Source of the DNA: Micrasema longulum
Taxonomy: Eukaryota; Arthropoda; Insecta; Trichoptera; Brachycentridae
DNA: 64,000 nt
Reading direction: 5' to 3'
Assembly (NCBI GenBank): GCA_022494885.1
Contig: JAGVSM010003550.1
Coordinates: forward strand, 62,001 to 126,000
Within the stretch, counting starts at the first letter, position 1. Each line of letters starts with the position of its first letter. Shown here in pieces: positions 46,205-59,794 of the stretch. The notes beneath the pieces were generated by a model. The model was not told the origin of the DNA, did not search any database, and saw nothing but the letters and a program-made list of their open reading frames with translations. The position numbers and the translations under genes were made by a program.

Positions 46205-48715
46205 GATTGTACCACTATTAATTAGAATTAGAAATAAATCTAAAAATATCTATACTTACATACGCTTAGAGTTACGAAAAATCTAACATGTATCAATAAA
46301 AGTTTTGACTTTACTTGAAATCAAGAGTTTTACCCTCGCCATTACCAACAATATTTATCCAAGATTTCAATATTATAATTCCGCCTTAAACATTCTTTAA
46401 TGGAATACTAGACCAAACGCCTTGGGCATTTGAAGCACTTTCCTCTTAAATTCTCGCTAATCAAAATGTAAAACAAAACACAATTTAAGTTTCCGCAGGG
46501 GAAATATTCTTCAAAGAAAATATAATTATTATTTCAAATTATGCAAAATTACCTACGCTTTGAGATAAATCAGAGTTTTTCGATGAAGATCTGGTACACG
46601 ATACTATGTAATATGTAAAATAAATTTTATTTTGAAAAGTTTTAGTCTACTTTAATAGGCAGTAATTTACTAACCGTTTAGTTATGTTTTAATATATTAA
46701 TCATAATTAAACCTGCACAAAGGTAAATTAGTATGGCAAAAGATGAGATTTTTTTTATGAAAGATGAGATGAGACTTTTAAAATATATATTTATATATTG
46801 AATATTCGTACATACGCTTAGGATATTGTTTGAGTTTTTATACTAAAAAAAATCCCTTTTATAAATTAAAAAAGTGTACAATAATATATGTGTATGACGT
46901 ATCACAGATATAAATATAAAAAAATGGAGAACGAATTTTATGACGCAACCTACCTTTGTCAAAAAGTAAATGTGTATAGATTCTGAGTTTTTTCTTCAAA
47001 ACGTGTTGTTTTATATTCAACGAGCTGAACCCGGCAATGCTTTGCTCTTGATAGATTTAAGTACATACTCATATGTAGATCAAATGAACACAGTCGAAAG
47101 TTTGATATCAATTATTGTATTTAAGTATTGAATTGTATTGTATTTATTTGATATGTACGTATACATGATTATTTTTGTGTTTTGGTTTACATAAGTTGTG
47201 AGGACAGAGACTTTCGATAAATAGGTATTCTAACATTGTTTTTCTGTCACTGTCTTGCAGATGATCCCGGATACTGTGCGAAAAAGACAACTGCATGTCA
47301 GAGCTTTTATTAGACTAGACAAAATCGACGTTCGTTGCCTTGTTTTCGCCACCTCAAAACTGAACAGATTTTGTTATTTTTTAGACAGAGTATCAGAATA
47401 ATGTTTTTTGTATCGGTATGTTTTGCGTTTTTCAAAAATAGTTATATTTGTATACCGTGCGCCCAAAGACAACAGATAAAACAGTGCTTTTTAACGGGTT
47501 TTGGATGGTCCTAGTTCCCATAATATTAAATTAAAGTAGGTATCTAGGTACTTGTTCATGGTTGAATTCCAAAACTCATGAATAATTAATTTTCAAATAT
47601 AGAATTCTTCAAACTCTGCTCTTCTCATCGACGGGGTGCGCTTGATGTAGGAATGCCATTTTCAGAAACAGATTAAATGTCAGTTAATATTATTTTATCA
47701 TTACTGAAAATCCATTAAAAAGAAATACATGGGTAGTAACTATAAGGAATTTTAGGAAATAATTTGATTGGGATCCATAAAAAACTAATGTTGTTTGTAA
47801 ACATTCACAAACAATTTTTTTTATAAAATCCAAAAAAATAACATCCTTCCATTTTTTTAAAAAATGCATTCTCAGTGAATGCAGTCCTGATAAACGATGA
47901 AAAAAACATTTACGTTTCTAACTTTTTTCTACTTAATAAATTGAAAATTTTAATATCTATAAATATTCCTAGGCCTAAGCTCGTCATTTCCAAAAAAAAC
48001 CGCCTTTAAATTGGCCCAGTAGTTATTCAGTCTATTAAGGACACGCATGCGAACAATGCCTTTCATATACATTAGAATATATGGGTAAGAATATCTTCCT
48101 GAAGTAAGGTACTAAAGGCTTAATAAATTTTAAGCGTTTTCCATTTTGTGTAAAAGCACGCTCTTCGGTACCTTAAGAAGTAATTAGATTAGTTTTACTA
48201 ACGACGTCATCAATTTATTTACACTCGGGAAAATAGCGGCATGAACTCCTATTGTCCTCATTAGAGTATTTATGCTCTTCATCCATGAACAAGTTGTTAA
48301 ACATATTTATTTTATTTATTTCGTTTTATTTGGCAAACAAGCCAGCGTCTATTAAACGAATCCGATTGAACAGAATAATAAATATTGAAGATGTAGGAAG
48401 TAAAAATGTCTCGTATATCAAAGATTTCTTAAATGCAGTATTTACCCAGGGTTGTTACTATTCACAATTCACCTATTTGTGAAATGAATTATTTTTTTAT
48501 TTTAATTTTTCAGGATTTTGATCAATGTCACTGCAATGCATTTATGTTTATGCTTTACAAAACGCATTTTTATTTTAAGAGACTCGCTGTTTCAATTGGT
48601 TTATTTTTGTTTACCTTTCCAATGTTGAAATATTATTGTATATATTTATATGCTCCCATAAAATGTTAGTTGTTAGTTTTTACCTCGGAATAAAAATTCG
48701 CTCTCGCCTAAAGAA
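46205..48715. other. no supported gene
   Basis: AT-rich. A 46-codon plus-strand frame at 47261-47401 follows an acceptor-like TCTTGCAG (MIPDTVRKRQLHVRAFIR) but has no recognisable domain. Frames at 48252-48669 are low complexity. Confidence 0.35.
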
Positions 48716-48769
48716 AAGCCCTTTAGAACTATTGCATAGAACAAAAGCGTTCCAAATTTTTGGTTTGGT
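48716..48769 (+). repeat. short dispersed repeat (family H), copy 2
   Basis: Same words and order as 7352-7407 (AGCCCTTTAG, TTGCATAGAACAAAAG, CCAAATTTTTG). Confidence 0.55.
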
Positions 48770-48881
48770 ATACTATACACGAATGATGAAAACAATATAA
48801 CTTCATCGGATATTTCGGAAGGTAGTAGGAAAGATAGATTTTTGGGTGTCTAAGGAGTAATCACAGTTATCCCATCATATT

Positions 48882-49290
48882 TCCCTTTCCGCACCTAATG
48901 GTGCATTAAGTACTGCATCGGCACACCAATCACAGCGTATCTTGATCATTTTCGTTATATTTATTTATATTTATTTATTTAATGCACACAATTTAATCAT
49001 AACACAATTATTTTTTTTTATGTCCTGACTTGTTAGAAAATTCCATGTTAAGTCGGGACTCTTCCATATAACATTTTCAAACATATTAAACAATATACAA
49101 AATAACAATTAAAACGTGAAGGAAATCATGAAGGTAAGATGATCAGTCTTACGCGTAGTCCAGGGACGATGAAATATTCTAGTGTAAAAACACCATTTTA
49201 AATCAATATTTTATGTCAACCATGTCGGGAATCGAACCCAAGACCTCTTGAATGGTAGGCAGACGCTCTGACCATTACACCACGAGGCTG
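48882..49290 (-). mobile_element. SINE family A interrupted by an insertion of about 160 bp
   Basis: Tail-side body 48882-48960 and the rest 49122-49290 (through B box GGGTTCGATTCCC) are in register around an AT-rich insert that contains a short hairpin (GTCCTGACTT and AAGTCGGGAC). The insert is not recognised. Confidence 0.75.
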
Positions 49291-49620
49291 ACACGACCAC
49301 AATAGGTACGGTGTAACATCCACACTGATTTCTTAAATTCTTTTATATGAGTAACTTTATGGAATATAAGATACAATATGGGCCAGCTCGTAGTCTTGTC
49401 GTTATTGTATATTGTTTCCGTATTTATTTCGTAATTAATCCGCGCATGATTGAATTAAAAATCAAAATCACTTTGTAATTTTCACCACGCATGAGTTTCT
49501 TGTCCAAACACAACTGGTTAGGTTTTACCCAAAACCCGTTCGACTTTAGCTCAGACGCATCTATATCTCGTCGCACCGAGAATTGGTAATATTTCAAAAG
49601 AGCGTAGTGACCTTTCCCTT

Positions 49621-49854
49621 AAGCTAGGGTTTCCTAGGACAGCGGTGCCCGTATCTTAACGGCCGTAGTGAACGGTGATGCGGTAGACAGCCGTCGTAGC
49701 GGTGACTAGACAGTGGTTTTATTTTTTAACGTGTTATCAACACCCTTTTTCTAGGAAACTACTTTCTAGCCACCATTACGACGGCTGTCCACCGCATCAC
49801 CGTTCACTACGGCCGTTAAGATACGGGCACCGCTGTCCTAGGAAACCCTAGCTT
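49621..49854. repeat. family F foldback, arms of about 98 bp
   Basis: Arms 49621-49718 and about 49757-49854 are almost exact reverse complements for the outer 65 bases (AAGCTAGGGTTTCCTAGGAC ... GTGAACGGTGATGCGGT) with a few differences further in; the spacer is about 38 bases. Unusually CG-rich for the region. Related degraded copy at 28010-28200. Confidence 0.85.
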
Positions 49855-51264
49855 TACTTTCCTAAAATCACCCGCGCGTTACGGTTCTGTGTAGTCACTA
49901 CACATAAAATAAAATAAAATTTAATTTAATTAATTTAATTTAATTTGCCAGTACCTAGGACTAACTAATGACTTTTTCTTTAGAGCATGTCATTATTACA
50001 ATACTGTTCTTTCCGGTCACGCAGACATTTTTCATCTCTCTTATATGACATATAGAAAACTCCTCATAGACAGTACACCCGTTTAGTTTTACGATGTCAG
50101 TAATTATGTATGTATTCGTATGTTCATTATTATATTGTTGTACCTTTTACATTATTTTTATATAACTTTTTTCTTTTCTTATTCTTTAAATTTAAATTTA
50201 TCTTGTTTCTATTGACTTTATTTTTATAACTGTAAATAAATACGTGTATTTTTATTTTATTTGCAAGTTTCTAAGTGCCTAAGAATTGTAAATTGCTTTT
50301 GTTTTGATACCGATAATGTATTTAATCGATATCTTACACCACTGTGGAAAAATTTTATTGACTGTTTTCACAATTTTCATTCATTTGTATTCTTATTTTT
50401 TTCATACAATATATGTAAAAACTGTTGTTTTTTTCCCAAATAAAAGTAAATAAAATAAAAATACATAAAAAAAAGTAAGAGATTTAAAAAGAGGAAAATC
50501 GAATATTTATAGGGAATGGCTTCAATTAACCATTATTTAATTCAAAAATTATAATATTTCTAATCTAACTGCTGAAAACATGAAAAAACCATTGGGTATC
50601 GCTAACGATCTCCCGAAACGTGCACCCGCGCCAACTCCCCGAGATCTACTAGTAGCTAGTACTGGACATATAATGGACCTGTAATGCCCGGTGTTGGTAT
50701 ACTGTGTATACTTTTGATGATATTTGTAATTTATCACTGATTTCCGATAAAATGTTTTTTTGTGCCGAATAAGTACTTATTATTTAATAACAATTTATTT
50801 CAGTCGATACGTAAATGTGTAATGGAGGAATACTGAAAATCATTACCCAATATTTACTATATTTATAAAGATATTATAGTTTTTAAACGCAATGTGTACT
50901 AGCTACACATCACCGGGGAGGGAGGGTTAAGCTCTCAAGGACAAAATCTATTTTTAAGAGAGGGATTTAGGACTGGATTTTCCTCGGGGGAGAGATTTGA
51001 GTTGGAAACTCCTTGCTGATTTTTCATTTATTTGAGTTGGTTGTTGTAAATCAAACGTTTGTCTTGGCTTGTTATTTTTACATTGATGTTTTTAAAACGA
51101 TGTTCTTGTTTTGTATATTATTACCGTTGTGCTTTATTGTTTAAGTATATTATTCGTCCTAACTCCATACAGGACACAAGACTTTGCTCTCATGGGGTTG
51201 TGACTTGTGTCCCGATAAATGAATATGAAAATATTATGTGAATAAATAAACGTATAAAATATAA
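49855..51264. other. no supported gene
   Basis: A TTTAATTTAA-type simple repeat lies at 49905-49948. The rest is AT-rich; frames at 50261-50443, 50549-50737 and 51059-51241 have no domain. Confidence 0.4.
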
Positions 51265-51955
51265 TAAAACCACTTTTTTCCTACCGACCGCGACCGGTTT
51301 CAAAGCTACACAAGCTTCTTTATCAAGGTATTATTTACTTGTGAATATTATCCTATTTTATTTTAACACTGTTTACTAAATATTAAATCTTAACATATGG
51401 AGCTAAAAAGTAAAGTCTTTTTATCATGTTGTTCTTGTAAAGGTGGAGGTGTGGAGTGAGATGGGTACGATCTCTAAAACTTTAGATAGGTGTGGATTAA
51501 ATAAAATATGGTATATTTAGTATTTGATTATTTTTTTCGTATTTTTAATAGTTTTTTTTTTATTTCTATTATTTCCTAGTTTTCTAATTTAATCACTTTA
51601 TTTTCAACATGTACATTTTTTAATGTAGTGTCGTTATTTCAATTATCACGATTTGCGAATTAAAAAAATATATATTATTTGGGCACCTTAAATGTTATTT
51701 TACCCTAATATAAGAGTTTATTTTAGTTTTTCCAATGTAGATTGAATCGAAATTATTACAATTTAATTAATATAAAATGCCAGATTTATTTTATTGAAGT
51801 ACTTTATCTTTGTGATTTCATAAATAATGTTCCTATATTATTAATCATGTAGAATGTAGGTTTAATGTTTGACGGTAGGGAATTGGACAATTGATTAGAA
51901 AAATTAACATTCACAAAAACAATCTGTCTTAATTGTTTAGGTGGGTTAGCGTTAA
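51265..51955 (-). mobile_element. Penelope-like retroelement, second fragment
   Basis: On the minus strand: NPPKQLRQIVFVN, QLSNSLPSNIKPTFY, NNIGTLF, in the order of the copy at 1891-3084, then diverged GIY-YIG sequence at 51790-51715 and the pLTR-type end CGACCGGTTTCAAAGC near 51290. Several stops. Same strand as the first copy. Confidence 0.68.
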
Positions 51956-51959
51956 AAAT

Positions 51960-52510
51960 ATACTGGTAAGTCGGGGGAAGATGACTAATTTTGACTTTCA
52001 TCAGTGACTGAAGATCTACTATTGATCCTAGCCTCAAATAAAAAATACCGTGTATAAAAAAAAAAAAATTATTACCCGAATAAGAATCTTAAAAATAGTG
52101 GTAGAACAATAATAAAAATATTAAGTAAAAAAAAAAACATAAAATGCCATCTTCCCCCATTTCATCGGGGTAAGATGCTATAAAGTAAAACATACTAAGA
52201 CTTGAAACAGAGGTCACAAATATCCGGGTTAGATGTGCATGTTTCACGAAGTCATTTTTTACATCAAATACAAGATATTCAATCAAAGTTGGAACCATTT
52301 TTGTCAAAATAGTTCCTTTCACAAATAGCACAAACGTGATCTGTTTCTCCTTCACTCACTTCATCATCAGAAAGACTGACAATTTCAGATATTTGAGAAT
52401 CAGAATCCGTACTAAATAATGCTCGTTTTTTGTGGTTTTTTTAATAACATATTTTCTTTTCAATTTGTTTTCCTTCGATATATTTCTTTATCTCTTCCCC
52501 CGCGATAGCG
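51960..52510 (-). pseudogene. possible pogo-like transposase C-terminal fragment
   Basis: On the minus strand: an acidic Ser-rich segment (SEIVSLSDDEVSEGE) followed by a Cys pair (VCAICERNYFD) and a second pair (CDLC), as in the zinc-binding tails of some pogo/Tigger-type transposases. Stops interrupt it and no catalytic domain is present. Low confidence in the family. Confidence 0.35.
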
Positions 52511-52647
52511 TTCAGAATCGCACTGCTGATGACCGAGCTTGATTATCCGAAACTAGTTCCATATGAATATAATATGTTCAATATACGCGTACGTGGTGAA
52601 AAATACAAAGTTCTTTTTTTAGGCCTCGGGTATGACTGCAATACTGT

Positions 52648-53426
52648 CCCAGGGCCTCGATTACAACCGGAAGTTAACATTTATCTTCAATTTTATCTAC
52701 AAAGTAAAATTAAGTTTTCTGTATTTTCATCATTGCAGAATATGCATACATTTTTTTCTTTAAACATGTTCAATTATAGGTTACCGATAAACATATTTTA
52801 AATGTTCATGCAAATATACTCATTTTCGTACACAAATATCGATGTTTCTTTATAGACAGTCAAAGATAACTCTACAATGTTTGATTATGTCCAAATGCTT
52901 GCAGACTGGCTGGATTTCCTCCCTAGGGAGTTGTTCATATTTAAATTTATTTCAACAGAGAGGGAAAACATTTTTGAGAAGGGAATATGGAAGTCTAGGC
53001 ATTTACAGGGCTTATGACCTGTCATTGGCTGGTTTAAGTGGCCACTTTACACACTGTGTAACATTCACCATTCTGCCCATGTTTGAACATCCACATTTCC
53101 TCAATTCTTCCATCTGTTGACTTTTGTGAAGTAAAAGAGCTGAAACCTTTATCACGTGGGCAAGATTCATCCGGCTGAACCAAATCACCTACTAGACAAC
53201 GCCTGAAAATAATTTTCCAATTTCTATCTGAGTGGCCACTTAAACCAGCCAATGACAGGTCATAAGCCCTGTAAATGCCTAGACTTCCATATTCCCTTCT
53301 CAAAAATGTTTTCCCTTTCTGTTGAAATAAATTTAAAGATAACTCTGTTGACTTCCCATTGCAATCAGAGCCATGGTCATTATAAGGCTGTAGTCTGATA
53401 AAACGCACGCAAAATGAGGCCCTGGG
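52648..53426. mobile_element. nested composite: family D and E sequence with a family C insertion
   Basis: Outer ends are inverted (CCCAGGGCCTC at 52648 and GAGGCCCTGGG ending 53426). From the left: family D to 52873; a 461-bp family C insert 52874-53334 flanked by the 12-mer AAAGATAACTCT (52862-52873 and 53335-53346); the end of D to 53366; then the first 50 bases of family E. The C insert itself has inverted arms (52943-53046 and 53228-53334). The 154-codon minus-strand frame here is repeat sequence, not a gene. Confidence 0.78.
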
Positions 53427-54309
53427 CTGGTAGTTAAATCTTAAAACTAATCTTGTCTCGGTGCGGTGTAACAAATGATGTGCCATGAACCCCAGCACTA
53501 TTTAGTGTGAATAAGAATATGATGTTAAAATATTATATGATATCGCATATGAATAAATTAAATAGTTTTTACATTAACTCCACTGTGAATTAATACCTTA
53601 TGTCAAATAATGACAAAATCATTTCTGTATTTCCTGTCAAAACTTCATATTTCTACACGTGCTTTATTGCAAGAAGTTTGAATAAATTTAATCGCTTCAA
53701 CATTGACTGTGCATAGCATTATAATTGTTTGTGTTTTCTGGCAAACTACAGAAATAAATTAATCATTGTTCAGAGTCTCCCTTGTAAATCTGCTTTGTAG
53801 TCGGTACTCGGTACACGGCGCGCCTTTTTGCGCTTCCATTCGAAAAATTTCCGACAGCGAGTGCCACGACGAAATGAAATCACGGGAAAAATGTAATTAT
53901 GGCGGGAAAAGGACGTGCTGTATCTGGAAATGAACTTATTGGAGGGAATCTTATCATGTTTGCCGCTCCGAGTTGAGTACTGAACAGGAAACATACAAAA
54001 AGATTTTATCCTGTTATTGACATTTCAACGAACAATTCATATCTGAGAGGCGGGAATAAGTGTTTGCGAGTTGTTCTATAGATAATGTTTATTTTAATAT
54101 CTTACCAAGAACCACTTGAAATTTATTTTGAAATGAAATCCCACAAAATAAATAACGATTAAAACATAATAATTAATATGTACTGATTAACTAACTGACA
54201 ATAATTGTGTCATGTTGAATGCAAGTTGGTTTTTTATACCTTTTGAAATTCTCCCCTGAAATTTTGTACTCAGGACGTCATTAGTTCTCTACTTCGAGAT
54301 AACGTGTTT
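53427..54309. other. no supported gene
   Basis: AT-rich except a CG pocket at 53800-53880. The minus-strand frame 53770-53994 covers that pocket and has no domain. Confidence 0.4.
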
Positions 54310-54675
54310 TTTTTTTTTTTACAATATAGATAAGAGGTAAAACAGAGTATTAAAAAAATAAAGGATAATAACATAGCAATGAAATAAATATTAATAGTAA
54401 ACAAAAAATCCCGCAAAGGCATGGCCTGTTCATGGGTATACAAGAAAATGTTAATGAATTTTTGCTCCTATAATAAATACACAGTTTTAATATTTTTGTG
54501 TAACATAAGAAAGAGAAAATAAAATATTCTGTTTACAGAATCTTTTAAGATTACATGATATTTTTTTATAGTAATTAAAAAAGGAAATAAAAAATACGAA
54601 AAAACATAAAAATATTCCTTATTATTAAAAGGGGAAAGAAATATATCATTGAAAAAAAGAGTTCATATCTTTGTT
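54310..54675 (-). repeat. dispersed repeat family G, copy 2
   Basis: Colinear with 39485-39890, again with a T-rich start, i.e. poly(A) on the minus strand. Confidence 0.65.
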
Positions 54676-57149
54676 AAATGTAAACTTTGGATAAGTTTGT
54701 GACCTTTTGAAGCAATTAAATGCCAACAGATGGGAACGTAAAACAAAGGATTAACTCTAAGCGATATGTGTCACTTCATTCATGTTTCATGTCATTGTCG
54801 TAAATAAACATGATTCAATTTTATTCATTTGAATTTTGTTATTTAATTTTTTATCCTAATTACACCAAATATTTTATTTTTTAACTACCCGTCTCACTGG
54901 TTAAGCCTGTATCAAAGCAAAAATTACACTGTTTTAAGTTAAGCTAGTTGGTATTTTACGCTATGCATTATACATTTAATATTTTACTACTGCTCCAATA
55001 TTTTTCGTTTTTCCGAACTTCTTCGGCAGGCTGCCGAAGACTTTTGCTCCTATAAACAGGTGACTTCGCTGTCCGTACACCGTTAGAAGTTTACCTGCAG
55101 ACATCGTTTTCATTTGCAGATACTTTGTTGTACCTGTCAGTATCCGCAACAAAGTGATATTTAGGTTTTTATTATGAGTTTACGGATGGGTACTTTCAAT
55201 GAAACTTTGAAACCGGATCTGTGTGCAATATTCATTAGATAAGTACTGTATCGCTTGCTCTCGCTATGCTATGATGATATATTCAATTTAGAATGGGATG
55301 ATTGGCAAACTAATTAGAAATGATGATAACAAAAACGTATGCATGAAATGTTTTTGTTTTTTATTTAGCTGTAATATTTTTACACTTTATTACATGTAGT
55401 GATTAATCCGTATTAATAAGCAACTTAAATATTTAATTAAATGCAACAAAATTTTACAAAAATTATAACAAAAACCTAACATTTCAACTAATTCGTTAAT
55501 CAACTAATTGGTTGTTAAGGAAGCCTTAATATATTTAAGAGATTGAGCTTTCGGGGGAAATTTTACTTACGTACCATTAAATGTATTATTATTTGAGAAA
55601 AAAACATTATTTTTATTATACTGTGAAAGCTCTGACAAAATTTTCATTTGTTTGAAAGAAGTTAAGCCATACATTTTTTTTCAGTTACGATAATTTTAAA
55701 AGCAGATTTAGAGAAGCATGGAACTCAAAAGTCGTTTTGAAATAAGATAATTGAAAATGAATTAACCGCTGTAAACACCATTTTTTTCACGAGTTGGATT
55801 GCATCAACTCTTTGAAAATGGGTGGGATGAAGAAATTTAGCCTGGTTGACAGTTGGCAAAGCTAATGTTAACATGATCGGAACGAGCTTTTATCAAATTT
55901 CTGGCCCAATAATACCAAAGCTTAAGCGCCCAATCGAATCTTGTCGTTTGTAAAGCGCTTAGATATTGTAATAATTTGACTATTTCAAATAGTTTTTGAG
56001 GAATATGAAAAAGTTAGGTTTTATCGGTTAAGCTCAGACTATCCTGTTTGCAAAATTTGTAAATGTAAATGCGCTACAAACTTAATTTTACAATCATTCG
56101 CGTATAAATTTTGGGATAAAAAAAAAAAATAAATAAAATAAAAAGGTATTTGCCACAATTTTAAAAACGTTCTTTTACGCAGTTTTCGTTTTTATTTTAT
56201 TTACTTGCAAACAATTTTTAAAAAATAAACATTTTTTTAATGAAATTTTCGTAATAATTTTCTATCTGTTAAAATATTGTTTTTGTACAATTATTGTTTT
56301 GTGTATTTTTACAGTGGGATACCACATTTACCTTGCAAACATAAACCTAGTCTTTAACTTTCAAAACTAAAATTAAAGACATAATAATTAGCTTACATGT
56401 ATAGCACTGTTTTTATTTTGAAAACTCGCTTCAAGTGGGCTTTTTTTTTACTTATTACTTAAAACATACAGGCTACATTTAAAACTAGCTACGTAATTGA
56501 TAACATTATCTTCATGATAAACCTTCAAAGTTAATTACCAAAAACAAAACTGTAAATATGTAGTGTTTTAATTCCATTAAATCATGTGTGAAATAAGTCT
56601 ATCATTTAAAGCGACAGTAAAAATATAAACACTCTTTTTTTAAATTAAAATGTAAAATAAAGTAAATTCACTTCAACTCTAAATCACAAAAAAGCTGTCG
56701 GTATAATTTTATCGATGCTATTTCAAAAAGTTTTGCTCATCGGTGGAGCTAGATTATTTAAAAAAACTGATTTGAATACGAAATGAATCAAATTAATGAA
56801 CTTTCCATTTATAAAAAAAATGGTCTTCATGAGAGAGGCACTGAATCAGTAATTAGTAGAATAAATTAATAATGGTAGACATGAATCTGCTGAGAAGTAA
56901 GTCGGGCCTACTAATCAACATCGACATGATGAAAATTTGTGAAAAAAAGACATTTCTCCCTCCCCATTTCCAACCCCCGGATGGAGTAATGTTGGCAGGC
57001 CTCCTTTCTCCCGGGAAGAGCTAATTAGATCAATTAGTGTTGGTTATAAGAAAATTCTATTAACTTGTTACACCAAAACATGCTTTTGATTCTCAAGCAT
57101 CACTTTTGGATTGAATGTATCTAAAAATAGATGAAAATTAACGTAGACA
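54676..57149. other. no supported gene
   Basis: Very AT-rich. A small perfect hairpin CTTCGGCAGGCTGCCGAAG lies at about 55020-55038. C-rich words at 56955-57015 stand out but carry no frame. Confidence 0.4.
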
Positions 57150-57345
57150 AAAAAAATGAGTGGGATTGAGAAGGAGATAATGAAATCTAAGCATTCGCGG
57201 GGCTTACGACCTATCATTGACTGGTTAAAAATTGTTTTACAAAACTCATCAAGGATGTTTTAGCAAATTTTCACTTTATTTCAATCAACAGATACAAGAA
57301 TGGAAAACATATGGTTTTTCAAATACCGGCAGGATGGTGTTTATA
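57150..57345 (+). repeat. foldback repeat family C, diverged copy
   Basis: Words GCGGGGCTTACGACCTATCA and TTTATTTCAATCAACAGA, then GGCAGGATGGTGTT, in family order. A tRNA-like B box (GGTTCGAATTCC) follows at about 57380, without a convincing A box. Confidence 0.5.
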
Positions 57346-59794
57346 TGATCTAATCGTAGTATCTCGGATTCAGAGGCCCCCGGTTCGAATTCCTCTTTAC
57401 TACAAGTTTTCCATTTTATCACACTGTTATTTACGAATAACAGAAAATGTCTACAAAATTTAAATACTTAATTGGGTAAATTATAAGTACGTGAATAAAT
57501 ATTTTAATACTTAATATATTTATTTCAAATGTCGAGACTTCGTATTACTTTTCCTTATTCTTTTTTTTGCTATTGTTTAATATATGTATGCCCAGTAAAA
57601 CGGTTGTAAACGAAGCCACCTCTTGGCATAACATTTTTGATTAATTTTTCTAGAACTCTACTACGTCTAATTTTTCATTTTATACCTTTCTATGCAACTA
57701 AAACAAAATATGTAAAAAATATGTCCTTTGGTTCTTTTAAAAGAAATAGGTTTCTTTTTATTTTTTTACATTTTTACTGGTAACTTTACCTTTTCACCTA
57801 TTAGTCGTTCTACAAAATTCGTTGATTTTCAAAAAGCCATAAACTTAAAATAGACAAAATTTTTAGCTGTACATGTATTTTCGAAAACTCTTTAAAGAAA
57901 AAAAAAAAGAAAAAAACATAATGGTGATACCAATCTATAAATTAAAAACTGACGATTGGAAAATATTGTTTACTCGCAACAATACGGATGATGCACTAAT
58001 TGCCATCTATAATATAATTAATTATGTTTTTAATATTTATTTCCCCATGAAAGATATCTGATCAAACAAATACCCGCAATGGTACCATCCTGCAATAATT
58101 AAAATATACAAAAAAAATAATTAATATCTTGAATGAACGTGAAATTTAGACCATGCACATTGGTACTCATATAAAGATAACGTATTTAAATATTTAAAAA
58201 AATATAGATATGTAAATAAAATATATTGAACATAAAAGATATTAAAAAAAACTTTAATTTTGTTTTTTAAAAATAAATTGAAACATTTGAATCACTCAAA
58301 ATTTGTGGTATTTTTCTTAAATTTTAGGTTAAATTATGCTTTCATAATGGTTTGAAAAAAAATTTTTTTTAATGTTTATTTCAAACTCTTTTTTATGAAA
58401 TTATGTTTTAAGCCTTTTTTAGGAAGAATGTTTTGGTGATCGATATTTTATTTCTACAGTATGTTTTTAACAATATTCGACGGAATAAATTTAATCACAA
58501 AAGAAAATGTTTTTAAAATCAAATTTGGGTTGCACTTAACTTATTTCTACGTGTATCCTTTTATTTATGAAAAAAACGTGGTTATCTGATATTTTATCTA
58601 AGTATCTTTCAGGAGGCTTTGTTATTTTCAACAAATTAGATGTAATCAACGAATATCTATAGTGTATTGATGTTTAATATTTGTACGGAAACAATGGTAA
58701 AAATTCAATAGAAACTTACCAATAACATATTTTAAGGTAAATTGTTGTTTTATGGAACAATAAAAATAATGCGTGCGGCTTTTGTACCTACATTTAAAGA
58801 TACATTAAGGTTTTAACTCGTTAATTGGTCATGGTAAAATAACTTTTATTTTTTAACGAATTTTATAATTGAAAAAATATACCTAGTCTAAATTTATCTA
58901 TAATTCTATGTTGATACATTATTTATCCCAAATTTCAATAATGTTTTTAAATCTAAAAGTGCGGACGCTTCCAGCTTCCCTAAGACTTTCTAGGAACTAA
59001 TTAAATATGTTCAAACCTTTATAGTATAGGTTGTTTCATATTGAATACTTTCCGATATGTATTCAGGAAGCACACCGCTTTCTAACTTGTAAATAAAAAT
59101 CAGAGGATCCATCCAGGATCAATCAAGCATGCCTTTAATGTTGGTGTATTGATCGCGCTTACATACTACTCTTATTGTTCTATTCTGGATTGAATTTTTG
59201 CTATGGTAAAATTCTAATTTCACATCTGCTCAAAATGTCATAAAATGTCACTTAAAAAACATGTTTGCAATGCAAATGTAAGCACTTATAATTAAAATGT
59301 CAATCGTCAGACAAAGAAATCAATAAAAATATGCGATTTTATAGTTCACAAATATAAATAAATTAAGTTATTTGATTAAAGCATTTTCAAACTAAAATGC
59401 TCGATGATGTTTCGAGAAAAACACGGTGTATTTATTAATTATTGTTAAATTACATACATTCAACATGTTATTCATTGCTTTGATAAATACTGGCGTCGTT
59501 TAAATTGGGTACATTAAAAATGTTTTTTTTAATCAACTAGTTTTCGGTGTCGGTTAGTCGGTGACCGACATTTGTGGAATGTTCGTATGTTTTGAGAATA
59601 TGTAGAATGGTTTCAAATTATATTTTGACAAAGGAGCCTAATGCCTCTGCTTTTGTTCTGCTCTTTCCCATCAAAGGGACGAAGTGCTGCCTTTCTAACC
59701 CTCGGTATTGTAATTGTCAAATGTAGTACTGACAATCCTTTCACTGTCCCTTTCTTAAATTGAAGTGAAATATTGTAGTGTAAAACCACCTTTG
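57346..59794. other. no supported gene
   Basis: Very AT-rich; frames at 57873-58061 and 59613-59834 have no recognisable domain. Confidence 0.4.

Noticed and set aside
45865..46206. 113-codon plus-strand frame
   Set aside because: The minus strand encodes reverse transcriptase motif A here; the plus frame has no domain.
47261..47401. 46-codon plus-strand exon after an acceptor-like site
   Set aside because: No donor, no recognisable domain and a stop at the end; could be a decayed repeat.
53034..53498. 154-codon minus-strand frame as a protein gene
   Set aside because: It runs through the inverted arms of repeat family C and family D/E sequence; the same words recur as noncoding repeats elsewhere in the window.
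57370..57410. A tRNA gene or SINE head (GGTTCGAATTCC)
   Set aside because: Only a B box is present; no convincing A box, anticodon arm or acceptor stem.
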